Origin: Eumeta japonica
Lineage: Eukaryota > Arthropoda > Insecta > Lepidoptera > Psychidae
NCBI GenBank assembly: GCA_005406025.1
Contig: BGZK01000002.1
Span: forward strand, 744,001 to 808,000
Direction: 5' to 3'
Length of the DNA stretch: 64,000 nt
This document shows positions 12,190 through 22,560 of the stretch, piece by piece; position 1 is the first letter of the stretch, and each line of letters opens with the position of its first letter. The notes below the pieces were generated by a model. That model was not told the DNA's origin and did no database searches. It saw only the letters and a list, made by a program, of their open reading frames with translations. The position numbers and the translations under genes are program-made.

Positions 12190-12470
12190 TTCAACTTTTG
12201 TTCACATGAGAGTCGAAGAAGTCACTCACAACTCCGATGTAAAGTTGAGAAGACAAAGAGACGATACGCCGTCAGGTGATATAAAATTCACGGTCGCCCG
12301 CCATTAACGATTCAGCCCTATCCGAGGGCCTGACCGCGCATCAATGTTGCAGGACTCCAGCTCCAGACGCTCCACTTTAAACACTAAGCGTCGAGGGATC
12401 GGGGGACGGTGAAAAAGTCCCGCGCTCCTACATCGCTAGACCAAGGTCACATCTTACAACATTTCAACCA
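12190..12470. other. GC-richer island with a nuclear-receptor-like half-site
   Basis: A complex block with no coding frame. CCAAGGTCA at about 12440-12448 fits the FTZ-F1/ERR-type half-site consensus (YCAAGGYCR). A single 9-mer can occur by chance, so the regulatory reading is weak. Confidence 0.25.
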
Positions 12471-13194
12471 GATCTAAGCAATCCTAAGTGCTTTACTAAA
12501 ACGGTAAACTTGCATACAATACCATTTTTGTTTATCTTAACGAGGCGTAAAAAAATAGAAATATATTTAACAACTGCTATTAAGAAGTAATAAGTTGTAA
12601 TAATAATAATTTTATATGTTGTAGAAGTAAGTATACAACTCATACAACCAGCTGACGTGGGCCTCCTATACGGATGCTTATGATCTTTGATCCACGTGCG
12701 GTCAAGTGCGTTTTGAGTACTTCACATACTTTGAAGATTTTTCCGGAAAATTCTGTAAATTAAAATTATCTCACGATCATTGTAGTTTGCCGTTAATAAA
12801 TATGATGATTGATAATCTTTATTCAGTACATAACAAAATAATGGGTTTAAGTACAAATACAAATAAAAATAGATTCAAACATAAATACAAAAAAGGAAAC
12901 AAAATAAAATCTATTTGTATTTAATCCCACGTTTGCTTTTAATTAATTATTTACTATATTACTCCAATTTTTTTTTTCACATAGGTACATGAAATGGTCT
13001 CTGAAAAAAGTGCCTGTGACTGACAAACATACAAGTAGGTTTTTTTTTGTAATTTTGGTACGAAATAATAATAATACCCTATATAAACTACCGAATGGAA
13101 AACCCGCTTAAGATATGAAATACACAGATTTGCGACCTGATAGCTTTGAGGCTGTACCAAACGAGGTAACGTAATTAGGTTAGGTAATATATGC
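12471..13194. other. AT-rich intergenic DNA, nothing coding seen
   Basis: The 72-residue frame at 12706-12924 is Asn/Lys-rich low complexity. Confidence 0.4.
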
Positions 13195-13318
13195 AAGCAC
13201 GCAGCACGCACGCGGCACGCACGCACACACGCACGCACACTCACCCACTCACACACACACACACACACACAAGAACACACACACACATACACACACACAC
13301 ACACATATATATATATAT
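13195..13318. repeat. (CACG)/(CA)n/(TA)n compound microsatellite
   Basis: Runs of CACGCA-type units pass into CA repeats and end in a short TA run. The Cys/Val-rich minus-strand frame through it is an artefact. Confidence 0.95.
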
Positions 13319-14093
13319 TGTCTACTTTTATGCTTTGTTTTCAGAATTATTTGAATTATAGTTAGAAAATAAACTTGGATGCAAAAATTTTTAAACATTT
13401 TGGATACAAGATTTATTCGACATATTATGAAACCTAATTTTTTTAAGAAATTTTATTTTGAAAAGCTTTTACACCCCATAATAATGTCAAAAATTGTAAC
13501 TTAAGATTTTATCTAATTTTTTGGCTAAAGTCCCCGTGTCGAAAATATGCTTTTAATGACAACGGCTATGTTTGAATGTCTGTTTGTCACAATATGATAC
13601 CAAATTTTATTCATATGCATTAAAAGGTCAATGAAAAAAGTTCCGATAAATCCGTGTGTAACTATAGAGGTATTTTGTATAAACCTTATTGAAATTGAGT
13701 GTGATGCTGCAAAATCGTTTTCGAATCCACTACTATATTATATTTATATATATGCATATACACCTTAACACTCAAATAAATCTACTATCATTTTTTATGT
13801 GGCAATTCTCTCTCCTATCACTAACACCGGAATAAGCAAGTACTAGAGTATTGAATCCTGCACAAGCCTTTATACAACAAACGCCCGTTTGAGATCTAGC
13901 GAATTCATTAATGATCGTATTGGAGTGTAGCTAGATGAATGGTTGGCGAAGTAGGTCATGTAATTGGGGTATGGCAGACCTCCTCCTGGAGCTCAAAGGG
14001 CGCCTGCTAAAAGCAATTACAGTCAATCAAACATGCAGCAATACGGTGACATCATTTCACTATTTAAAGCGATATAATGCAATATAGGTTGTT
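13319..14093. other. AT-rich intergenic DNA, nothing coding seen
   Basis: No gene or repeat recognised. Confidence 0.4.
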
Positions 14094-14190
14094 TTAACAC
14101 TTCTTACGCCTTGGTGGTTGTGACTGTCTGCATTTTTTTGAGGATGTGCCTAGTTGGCATGAAACGTACGTAGAAATTAACATTATAACG
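14094..14190 (+). repeat. Dispersed repeat family B, copy 1
   Basis: Shares an ordered set of motifs (TAACACTTCT-like start, GTGTGACTGTCT-like core, GATGTGC, GGCATGAAACGTACGTA) with 63892-63988 in the same orientation. The element class is unknown. Confidence 0.7.
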
Positions 14191-14460
14191 ATTAGCGGAC
14201 AGATAAGATAAATAAAAGATGAATACTTAGGTGTTCGATACCTGTTGAGCCTCTCGAATCAATATTCAATTCTTTGAATAGGAATTCGTAGTGGAAGAAT
14301 AGACTCGAGGGTCAGCGGTAGGTTGTATGCTGCATGTTGATGCATGTTGCAGACAAGCGTCAGTATAGTACCATCTCTTTCTCTCTCTCGATTTCTGTCA
14401 CGTTTTTTAGTCGTACTTATAAAGTTTTAGCGCTGGTATAAATATTTTCACTCATGTATT
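14191..14460. other. Intergenic DNA with a short CT-rich run
   Basis: A CTCTCTCT-type run lies near 14378-14390. Nothing else was recognised. Confidence 0.4.
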
Positions 14461-14712
14461 TTGTTAGATTTCAGCCGGTGGAAGTTTATCGTTGTACACA
14501 GGTTCCTCTTTATAATTCTGCTACTTACGAACCTGAGCCATCTTCAATCAGCCGTGGCCCAAGACTTTCGTCAGATTTTCAGTCCGCCTAGGCCATCCGT
14601 GCCGCCACGTGCCGTTCGTAGTCATAGTTTCAGAGCTTTTCTCCCCCAGCGGTTATCGGTTGTAAGAGCGATGCGATCTGACCCTTGCCCCTTCGACTTG
14701 TTGAGTTTGTGA
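14461..14712 (+). other. Possible exon with a signal-peptide-like stretch
   Basis: An open frame of about 80 codons without an ATG start. It contains a strongly hydrophobic segment (FLFIILLL) followed by a polar SAVAQ-type context that resembles a secretory signal and cleavage site, then a Pro/Arg/Ser-rich tail. A TTTCAG acceptor-like sequence ends at about 14474 and a GTAAGA donor-like sequence starts near 14660, so it could be an internal or second exon. Against this, there is no upstream start exon, no family similarity, and the stretch is short enough to be chance. An antisense frame (14653-14844) overlaps its end. Treat it as a weak exon candidate only. Confidence 0.15.
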
Positions 14713-15116
14713 GCTGAGTATGTCTGTTACGCTAGTTTTCCTATGGATTTCTTTAATCCGTATGTAGTCTTGCAGGTACCAAAAATGATTCAATTGACTT
14801 AAGCACGGGATTCTGTGCTTGTTTTTGAGACCCCTCACAACCATTATGCCATTATTAAAAACATGTACTCCTCAAAAACTTTCGCTTATATGCACTCGGG
14901 TATGTGGGATTAAAAGACATTTCATATGTTAAAATGAAAGTAAAAAAGTTGCATTTACGTCACAGTTTAGTGACATATATTATCAAATTTCTTTTAGAAG
15001 AAATTAATGTTCATTCTTCAATACTTAGAGTACAACAGACTTAACAAAAAAATCTGAATAACGATTGACCCTATAGACCATCCCTAAAAATTTCCGCTAT
15101 GGAAACCATCGATGTG
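14713..15116. other. Intergenic DNA, nothing seen
   Basis: No gene or repeat recognised. Confidence 0.4.
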
Positions 15117-15141
15117 TTTTTGAGCTCGTCGAGCTCAAAAA
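15117..15141. repeat. GAGCTC-centred 12-bp palindrome (family C, copy 1)
   Basis: TTTTTGAGCTCG and CGAGCTCAAAAA are perfect reverse complements around a single T. Degenerate relatives recur at 15389-15450, 39100-39430 and 48180-48500. Confidence 0.75.
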
Positions 15142-15224
15142 TATTACTTTCTATTAACTTCGATAAATTCCACACTTTACCTCTTTCATCGGCTCTATTT
15201 CTCCTTCATCAGATATTACAATCC

Positions 15225-15345
15225 TACCCTGAGGTTGCGAGTGTCTATGGGCGGTGGTGACAACCAGCTTTTTGGTAATTCTCTAGCTTTTCAATCTGTT
15301 ATAACAAAAAACCTTGCCGGCGATCTCTGAAATTTCTTGCTCCTT
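15225..15345 (+). repeat. Dispersed repeat family D, copy 1
   Basis: TTGCGAGTGTCTATGGGCGG followed by TGGTGAC (about 15235-15261), then GCTCCTTTGG. It matches 31280-31440 on the same strand and 21290-21400 on the other. The phrase is typical of a widespread lepidopteran interspersed repeat. Confidence 0.65.
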
Positions 15346-15667
15346 TGGAGATCAAAATGTTCAAAAATATAAATTGCAGTAAATATAGTGCTTTTTCGAG
15401 CTCCTCAGACACAAAAATACGATTTGAGTTCTACAAGTTCTAAGTTTAATTAAAAAACTGGCTAAGAGCATGCTCATTGTAGGGTTTCGAAGCCATTATT
15501 ATAAAGAAAAAATGAATAAAGTACATTGCTACACTTTTTCCATGTTTCCCGCACAGAATAGTTATAAGCACTTTAGTCGCTTTTAACTAGAAAACAAGTA
15601 GGTATGTCGATTAATACTATTAAACTAGTGTAAACTAAACTCTATCAGCAAAAGAGACTATCTTCAT
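15346..15667. other. Degenerate GAGCTC/AGTTCTA-rich sequence
   Basis: Contains TTTTTCGAGCTC and GAGTTCTACAAGTTCTAAG (about 15389-15445), similar in style to the other family C loci. No gene. Confidence 0.4.
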
Positions 15668-16205
15668 GGCACTTACGTCCTTTTATTTAGAAGCGCAATA
15701 ACATAAATAACTTTGGACAATAACTCAAAAACCATATATCCAACGATGTTGAAAATAGTTTCCGTTGAAAGTATTTCTTAAGCGTTATCTCCGTTATTTT
15801 TTTCATATTTTTTGGACATACGGATTGAAAAATAGAGACGGGGGTATCCAATTTCTTTAACTTTAGGAGCGATTATTTGCGAAATTATTAACGTAATCAG
15901 AAAAATTGAATAGAAATCACAGTCTTTTTTAAAGAACTGTCGAAATATGTACCACACATAGATGTTTACTGAAAAATTTTTTTTTCCACTTCTATACAGA
16001 GTGCCCACTCCCCCTAGAAATATTTATTTTTGCTATTTAATTACCAAACTAAATAGCGACTTATACAACACACCTACATTATAAATTTCATCAATGCATG
16101 TCTTATAGTTTTTGAATTAAATGCCTGTGACATACGGACGAACGGACGGACATGACGAAATTATAAGGGTTCCACTTTGACATTTTGGCTCGGAATCCTA
16201 AAAAC
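15668..16205 (-). repeat. Dispersed repeat family E, minus-oriented copy
   Basis: Read on the minus strand it parallels 33190-33715. The shared order is the GACATGACGAAA/TATAAGGGTTCC end, ATAAGTCGCTA, TTAGTTTGG, AATATTTCTA, ATTTTTCAG, CGACAGTTCTTT and TTGCGCTTCT with GGACGTAAG. The GGACGGACATGACGAAA and GGAATCCTAAAAA stretch is a hallmark of a common lepidopteran repeat. Confidence 0.8.
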
Positions 16206-16529
16206 GCTATTTTATATTTGAACTACGAAATCTTTCAGTTGCGTTGTTCGATTTTGATTTATTTTACATTTGACGCAATTTTTAAAACAAAAAATCCATC
16301 AAGAATTTTACAAGTTATTTTGAAAAACCTTTTTTATCAAATATTTTGTTAACTATACCTTTGGAACCAAGTACCCCATTTTAATATGGTTTATATCAAA
16401 GATCTTATTAATAAATAAATCTTTTAAATAAATAAATCGATTTTTATGCAACTTGCACCAACAGATACAATTTTATTTTTGATATTTCCTGAACTTTCGT
16501 GGTGAAAATAGTTTACAATAATAAAATAA
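16206..16529. other. AT-rich intergenic DNA
   Basis: Nothing recognised. Confidence 0.4.
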
Positions 16530-16720
16530 TAATTTACAAAAAACTGGAATCGACATTGAAAGCGAAATTGCTATCGGAATCAAGAGAAATAGCGCGATTG
16601 GAAAAGAAAGGGCAGCAAGATCGACATTAACTATAAAACTGAATCTAAAGTAACCATGAAATCGGAATTTATATTAGAAACAGGTTCTGGCTTGGTATCA
16701 ATGATAGCGACATTACTCAA
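16530..16720. repeat. Degenerate tandem tract, third copy (complementary sense)
   Basis: GAATCGACATTGAAAGCG, ATCGGAATC and AAATCGGAA-type units repeat irregularly. This is the complement of the pattern at 3075-3300. The short open frames on both strands here (16631-16996 minus, 16656-16844 plus) are probably by-products. Confidence 0.35.
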
Positions 16721-17394
16721 TACAGAAATTAAAGAATTGATTATATGTCTATGCAGGCGTGGACATAAAGGTAATTCTTCATTGTTTGTAGTTAAACAAA
16801 TGGCAAGATATTTCATTGACTCCATTATTAAAGGTTTACGATGACAAATTATCATAAATTCTATGATTATAATATCATTTTCGTTACTAAGCAAAGAAAC
16901 ATCTATCTTCAACGGTTTGCTAGCGCTCGTGAATAATAAAGCAAGTCCAAAAAAGCTGTCGGGGAAGGCGCTGAGACTATTTTTTTTTAAGATCATGTTA
17001 ATACGGACCTGTCGTTAGACTACGAATGTAAACTATTCGAAAACGTGCAATCTATCAATCTCAACTCAATAGTAAAAGTACTTAGTAATAAACAACTTGA
17101 TGTTGATGAACTTGAAATAGTGAAATTCTGTTGTAAACACAGATTTTGCATTGCTGTAGAACAAAACCTGTTCAAAGGATTACCGTGTTCAATATTTTCT
17201 ATCACGATATCGCGTTCCATTCACTATAGGAGCAAAAAAGTCGATGACCTACTGAATCTGAAAGACAGATGATTTTTACGTCAATCCTTGGTCCATTCTC
17301 TTATTCTTAAAACTCAGTTACTTGTTTATCACTTTTTCCCAATAGGCTATGAATAAGTTTTCTGAGGACTCCGTAATACGCCTTTTCACAAAAG
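16721..17394. other. AT-rich intergenic DNA, nothing coding supported
   Basis: Short overlapping frames on both strands (17020-17272) have no motifs. Confidence 0.35.
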
Positions 17395-17490
17395 AAGAAA
17401 CGGCGATAGGCCGGCCAGTGCACACTCCAGGTACGTAACGCGCAGTACAATTCGTACGTAACGTGAAGCGTGTGGAACAAGTATAAATAT
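17395..17490. other. Small GC-richer patch
   Basis: Contains GGCCGGCC and two TACGTAACG occurrences about 30 nt apart (17433 and 17456). A noncoding functional element is possible but unproven. Confidence 0.2.
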
Positions 17491-18929
17491 AAACGTGGAA
17501 ATTCGAGAAACAGAATACAACGACAGCCGAACATGGAAGAAGTAAATACTGTTTATATAAATATCACTTATGTAAACGGAAAGAAAAACGGGAACGGAAC
17601 ACGAAACACGACGTATTACGTAATAAGTAAATAATATCGGCGCGGTTATGTTTTATTGAAATCTCATTTCGCTTTCCGCTCCAATAAAAAAATTAATCAA
17701 ACTCAAATATTGGCGTATGTATTGGAATTGCGGTATCTGTTCTATCTGTACGAATATTATTCAAAGCGTTTTTTCCACTTAATAGGAGCCGATCTCGTAA
17801 GGTAATATTTCTGTAAACATGCGTTTCGTGCCTATACCACAACATAAACAGCGAAAATTATTGAAAACAATTATTACTAAATATATGTAAATTTTAATTG
17901 GAAATCTACTAGTTTCACTTATTTGTCTGTGTCAGTTATTATGATATTGGACAATATATAAAAACATATTTTAATCCTTAGAAATCTAAAGTAAGTCTAA
18001 TCTTAAAAACATCTAAAATACACTCTTTTTCATATTCAAAACTTTCAAATAGAAACTTGCGAGAACGGTCTCTGACTAAAAATGTCGACATTCAAAATGG
18101 AATAAAAAATACCTCAAACTGTGGTATTCCATTTAAAATACCAAACACTGCCATCGCTCTCTGCACGTGGGGTAACGAGGTAGCGATAACTAGCTTACGG
18201 AGCGCCACCTGCTTAACAATTAGCGAATGTGTGAAAGGGAATGTGCTTAAAACTCCGACAAGATATCTTTGTCGGTGCTGCAGACATTAACGCAAACTGT
18301 CGCGCGTTAATGAAATTTAAAATCTATATGATTCAATAAACCTTTATCGACCCAACAAAAATTAAAATAATATAATTACAAAATCTTAAAAGTAAAAATT
18401 TTAGCTGATGTATTCGACATACAAAAAAAACGCTGCATCCTGAGCTACAGTGCTGATTTTCAATTGCATTCTGAAAGGTTAAAATGAATGCACGTTGCCG
18501 GCAAACGGATATTTTGCATACATAAAAAAATGAGACAGAATTAGAAATCTTGCAAGGTATATCACGTCCATATCAGCATGAAACAAGATATGAAATAAAA
18601 AAAAGCATTCTAATTTTCTTTATTTTTCTTCTTATTTTTGTTTCTATTATTTGCTAACACTAAGATTATCTCTTATAAGATGTTTTATTTTTTTCATTTT
18701 TTCTGTCAAAAAAAAATTAATCCACCGCACATTTCTTTTTCAAAATTCTACTTAATCTGTAAATAACCTCTTTTTTCTATACCTATGTTATACATTTTAC
18801 AATCTATCATCCGAATTGATATTCTAGAGTATTGTTTTTGGTACTAAACTTCTGCGACCTCAGGCTTTACGTGGTTTAAGAGGCATAAAGAAAGTTATGT
18901 AAAAAACTAATTTATCAATTTACCGTGAT
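17491..18929. other. AT-rich DNA with a GC-richer block at about 18150-18310
   Basis: The block at 18150-18310 is complex and contains the near-palindrome CCGACAAGATATCTTTGTCG (18255-18274). No coding frame is supported. The remainder is simple AT-rich sequence. Confidence 0.3.
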
Positions 18930-18995
18930 CAACATCAAATCCAGTACAAACTGGTTTTAACGCAACGCTCTTAAGCTCTTAGCCGTCACCGTTTT
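18930..18995 (+). repeat. Family A fragment
   Basis: AACGCTCTTAAGCTCTTAGC and the following CGTCACCGT match the end of the longest family A copy (about 7100-7128). Confidence 0.5.
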
Positions 18996-19944
18996 TAAAC
19001 AAATATTTATTTACGTTTTATTATCAATTATTTATTAGATAGATAATTTGGAACTCACATCCTAAAATATGAACTTCATTAAAATACAGAATACTCATTT
19101 TATTATGGGACAGCCCCATTCAATTTTTACAGTAATTAATTCATAGTACTTAAAGAATTATAAAGTTTCTTTTAAAGCTATTCATTCAGTGGTGTGATTT
19201 TAGTTATGCCCTTTGTACTTTTCAAAGGTTCGTTTAATAATGTTTTAGATGGCTATGTGTACAATATTATAATTTACTTCTCAAATTTAAAAATTCTTGC
19301 TGCAGCCCGTAAAAATGTGTGCTATAGTTATTAGATTTTGAGTAACATCTAGAAAAATCTGCAAAACTTTCCAAATCGCAGATAAACAGTTGTTGTATCT
19401 TATCCGTAACAGCCACTTTCGAGGCTATCTTACTGTGCATTTCTTACGGCGCGTAGTCTTATTTTAATAATTAATAAAGATTGTCAATTAAAAGATGGCG
19501 TTTTGAAAGTCAAAATTATTTTTTGGAAATTTTCTCCTCTAAGAATGGTTTTATTTTTTTTTCATTTTATTAGTTTTTTGAGTTATGCTCAAAAAATCTG
19601 GATCCTATTTTTAAAAGCTTTTATTGTTAATAAATTTTGTAATCAATTATCTGTGGGTTTGAAACTTAATATTTTTTTTAGACTTCATTTCAAATCTAAT
19701 GAGCTAACGCAATTTTTTTTATGAGTTAAGCATAACAAGAAATTCATAGAAACACCTTTTTCAATTTGTGAACTAAATTATAACAATAACTAACTATAAT
19801 AATAAGCGTGTTCAATTCTTATTTATTTGAAATAAAATACTTATTGAAAAGCCCTCAAAATTGTGAATCTTTTTCAGAATAATCATATCTGTCTACTTCT
19901 ATGAACTTATTTAAATTTTAGTAGAGTATTATCGCTTTTATAAC
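18996..19944. other. AT-rich intergenic DNA, nothing seen
   Basis: The 73-residue frame at 19503-19724 is Phe/Leu-rich low-complexity AT translation. Confidence 0.4.
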
Positions 19945-20340
19945 GGGCGATCTTCCTTTTGCTTTTCGTTGTTCCTCAAGGAACGTCCGTATACAAAACG
20001 AGCTACAAACAATGGATAGAACTATATGCTCCTAAACCGAAAGTACATCGGGACCCACACCACAAGCGGCTCGTATCTTTGAATGTACCGAAACGCATAC
20101 GACAAATGTTCGGGAGAAAATTCCTCCCAACAGCAACCCTCGAGGCAACCCTTCGCACTCGAGATCGGTCTTGATGCAAATGTTATGCGTCTCGTCCTCT
20201 GTGCATGCTCCTTGACTGTTCGTACCAACTACGCGAGAATGGATAATGAAGCAGGGCTGTGTAATGATTACGCAAGTGGCAAGTATTGAAATCTTCTAGC
20301 TAGCACGTGTCTCACGGCTTCACACGTAACATTGCCTTTA
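19945..20340. other. Stop-poor GC-richer block, candidate noncoding element or exon
   Basis: About 400 nt of complex sequence is open in three overlapping frames of about 70 codons (19959-20174 and 20083-20289 plus, 20022-20228 minus). None shows a known domain or dominates. This is what a conserved noncoding island would give. A coding exon cannot be excluded. Confidence 0.25.
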
Positions 20341-21289
20341 CGAGGTATATATTACAAGCATAAGTCTGATGTGGTTGTGATATAACATTTTGAACGTACA
20401 GCTTAAAGCTTTTTTTATGAAACTCTCGGACACTAACTTATTAATTACTTTTTAATACATTCGCCGTAGTATGCAGTTGTGACAACGCATAGTTTCAACT
20501 TCTAAGTCTATCACAAACACTTAAAGCTTATATAAAAATACCATAAAATAATAGTCTAAATATACTCAAGGTTTATCTAAAATGAAACGAAAATGAAAAT
20601 CAAAAGTTAACTTTTCAAAGTACGAGAGAAAATGCTTATTGATTCGACGTGACATCGATAAATAAAACGTAAACATTTCGTCACTTAGCGAACACTATTT
20701 ACCTATTATATAAGCCACATATTTTTAGTTTTAACTACAATTCTGCGACAATGGACGGTTAATTACTAAGTAAGGATAAATCTTGTAAAAAAGTATATAG
20801 TTACTTGTTTCGTACTCAAACGGCCCTCCATTTCTATCAAGTATTCTGCCATTTAAGTAATTAATTTTAAAAATTACCTAAATTAGACGCGAATGAATGA
20901 AAGTAGATAAAAGAGAATATTTATCTTAACCAAATCTTATCTTGCAGTCTTAGAAAAATAGTACAGATGTAAAGTGAATTTATAGAAACAACCTACTAGG
21001 TATATATACTTAGATAAAAAAATATATAAAATGAGAAAAAAAAAAGTGTGTTTGAGATTAAGTTGCAAAACTATTTAAACATTTTTTTTACAGATTAAGA
21101 ATGAAATTGTAAATTGTTTCAATATATAATACCTTTTGATAAAATCTTTTCTCATTTCATAAAAAATATTTCTACCTTTCTTTCTACTTTAATTAGGAAT
21201 TTTATATCCTTGCTTATATGAGTGGTAGTCAACAATTGACTTATGGAATGATGTCCCTGTGTGCAGACCAGTGTTTCATTTTTTGATAG
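20341..21289. other. AT-rich intergenic DNA, nothing seen
   Basis: No gene or recognised repeat. Confidence 0.4.
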
Positions 21290-21400
21290 CCTTTTCGATA
21301 GGAAAACGAGCTACTAGAGAGTAGTGGGTAATCACCGTCACCCATGGACACTTGCAATTCCAGAAAAGTAACCCGTGCGTTGCTGGTTTCTTGAGTTAGA
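21290..21400 (-). repeat. Dispersed repeat family D, reversed copy
   Basis: GGTAATCACCGTCACCCATG and GACACTTGCAAT (about 21328-21358) are the reverse complement of the family D core at 15235-15261 and 31380-31410. Confidence 0.6.
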
Positions 21401-21754
21401 ATAGGATATCTGGTGGAATGAAATTACGTTCCAATTTTCGTAAATTATAGTTAAAATATTTCGTAGAAAATAACATTTTTACAATAAACCCAAAAATAAT
21501 GAACTTTTCACCGCTAGTATTATTAAATTATTCATTAAATTTATCTTTACAATTTTGGACCGACATCGATTTATCTACATATCGATTCGTCGACAGAGAA
21601 ACACGAAATTATCTAATAGATATGCAGTTGTATCAATATTTGCGAGGAACAATAAAAGCAGAAACATTGTACAATAACACAAATAGAATCGTAACTATTG
21701 CACGCATTACTATTATCATTAGCGAGGGGTATTATCACACTGGGGCTTATTAGC
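21401..21754. other. AT-rich intergenic DNA
   Basis: An 84-codon frame at 21499-21753 has no recognisable motif. Confidence 0.3.
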
Positions 21755-21910
21755 AATTCGAATAGGGGTCTGTTTATCGAGTTACAGGCGGCGGGTGGCG
21801 CCCCCTGCGGAACGTTGTTTGCAGCTCCTGTAACGCGCGGGTTTGTAAATGAAATAATTTTCGATCTGCAGTCGCTGGACTGCTCTAGTGATTCCAGAAG
21901 AAATTTTCAT
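21755..21910. other. GC-richer island, candidate conserved noncoding DNA
   Basis: Includes GGCGGCGGGTGGCGCCCCCT (about 21787-21806) and TGTAACGCGCGGG in AT-rich surroundings. No convincing frame. Confidence 0.25.
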
Positions 21911-22444
21911 TTAAAGCGATATTTATTAAGGAAATTTCCTTATTAAGCAACATCTTCAAATACATTTTCGACAAAATAATCAAACAGAAAAGTCTATATT
22001 TTCTATCATGTAATAAAAATTACATTTATGATAGAAGGATTGCAAAAATATAAATTAGGTTCTTTGTTATTAGGGCCTCATTGTTTATATGAAAAATAAT
22101 TTTACAAAAAAGTAAAAACCAATTTCAAAAAATTTATTAATTTGATTTTTTAAAGAATTAATGTCAAAAACAACTAATCATTGGTTTTTGAAGTCGGTTC
22201 CAGCTAGAGCAAAGCAAAGATCACATATAAACGTGAATATGAAACGTTAAGTCAAAATGAACTCTTGTTTTTAGAAGAAACACAACTATGTCTGAATCAT
22301 CTTTAGCTAGAACCAATACCAAAAGCAACTGATTAGTTCTTTTTGAAATCTGTTAATAAATAATTTAATTTATTTCACATTTTTCAATTATCGAGTAGTT
22401 ATAGCTTTATAATTCATTGAGCTACTTTACATGCGGATTAGAAG
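21911..22444. other. AT-rich intergenic DNA
   Basis: Nothing recognised. Confidence 0.4.
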
Positions 22445-22560
22445 ATGGTTAATAAAACCGGGCATGCATCCCATTTAATTTTGCACGGAGCAAGTGGAAG
22501 AGCAGTCCGATTCCGAATTTATTGCCAACTGGTTCCGGGGTCTTTACATTTTTAGTTGGG
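22445..22560. other. Small complex island, candidate conserved noncoding DNA
   Basis: Contains GGGCATGCATCCCATTTAAT and a non-repetitive GC-balanced continuation. No coding frame. Confidence 0.2.

Noticed and set aside
12954..13304. 116-codon minus-strand frame rich in Cys and Val
   Set aside because: Most of it is translation of a CA/CACG microsatellite.
16631..16996. 121-codon minus-strand frame
   Set aside because: It overlaps a degenerate tandem tract and an opposing open frame. No domain and biased composition.
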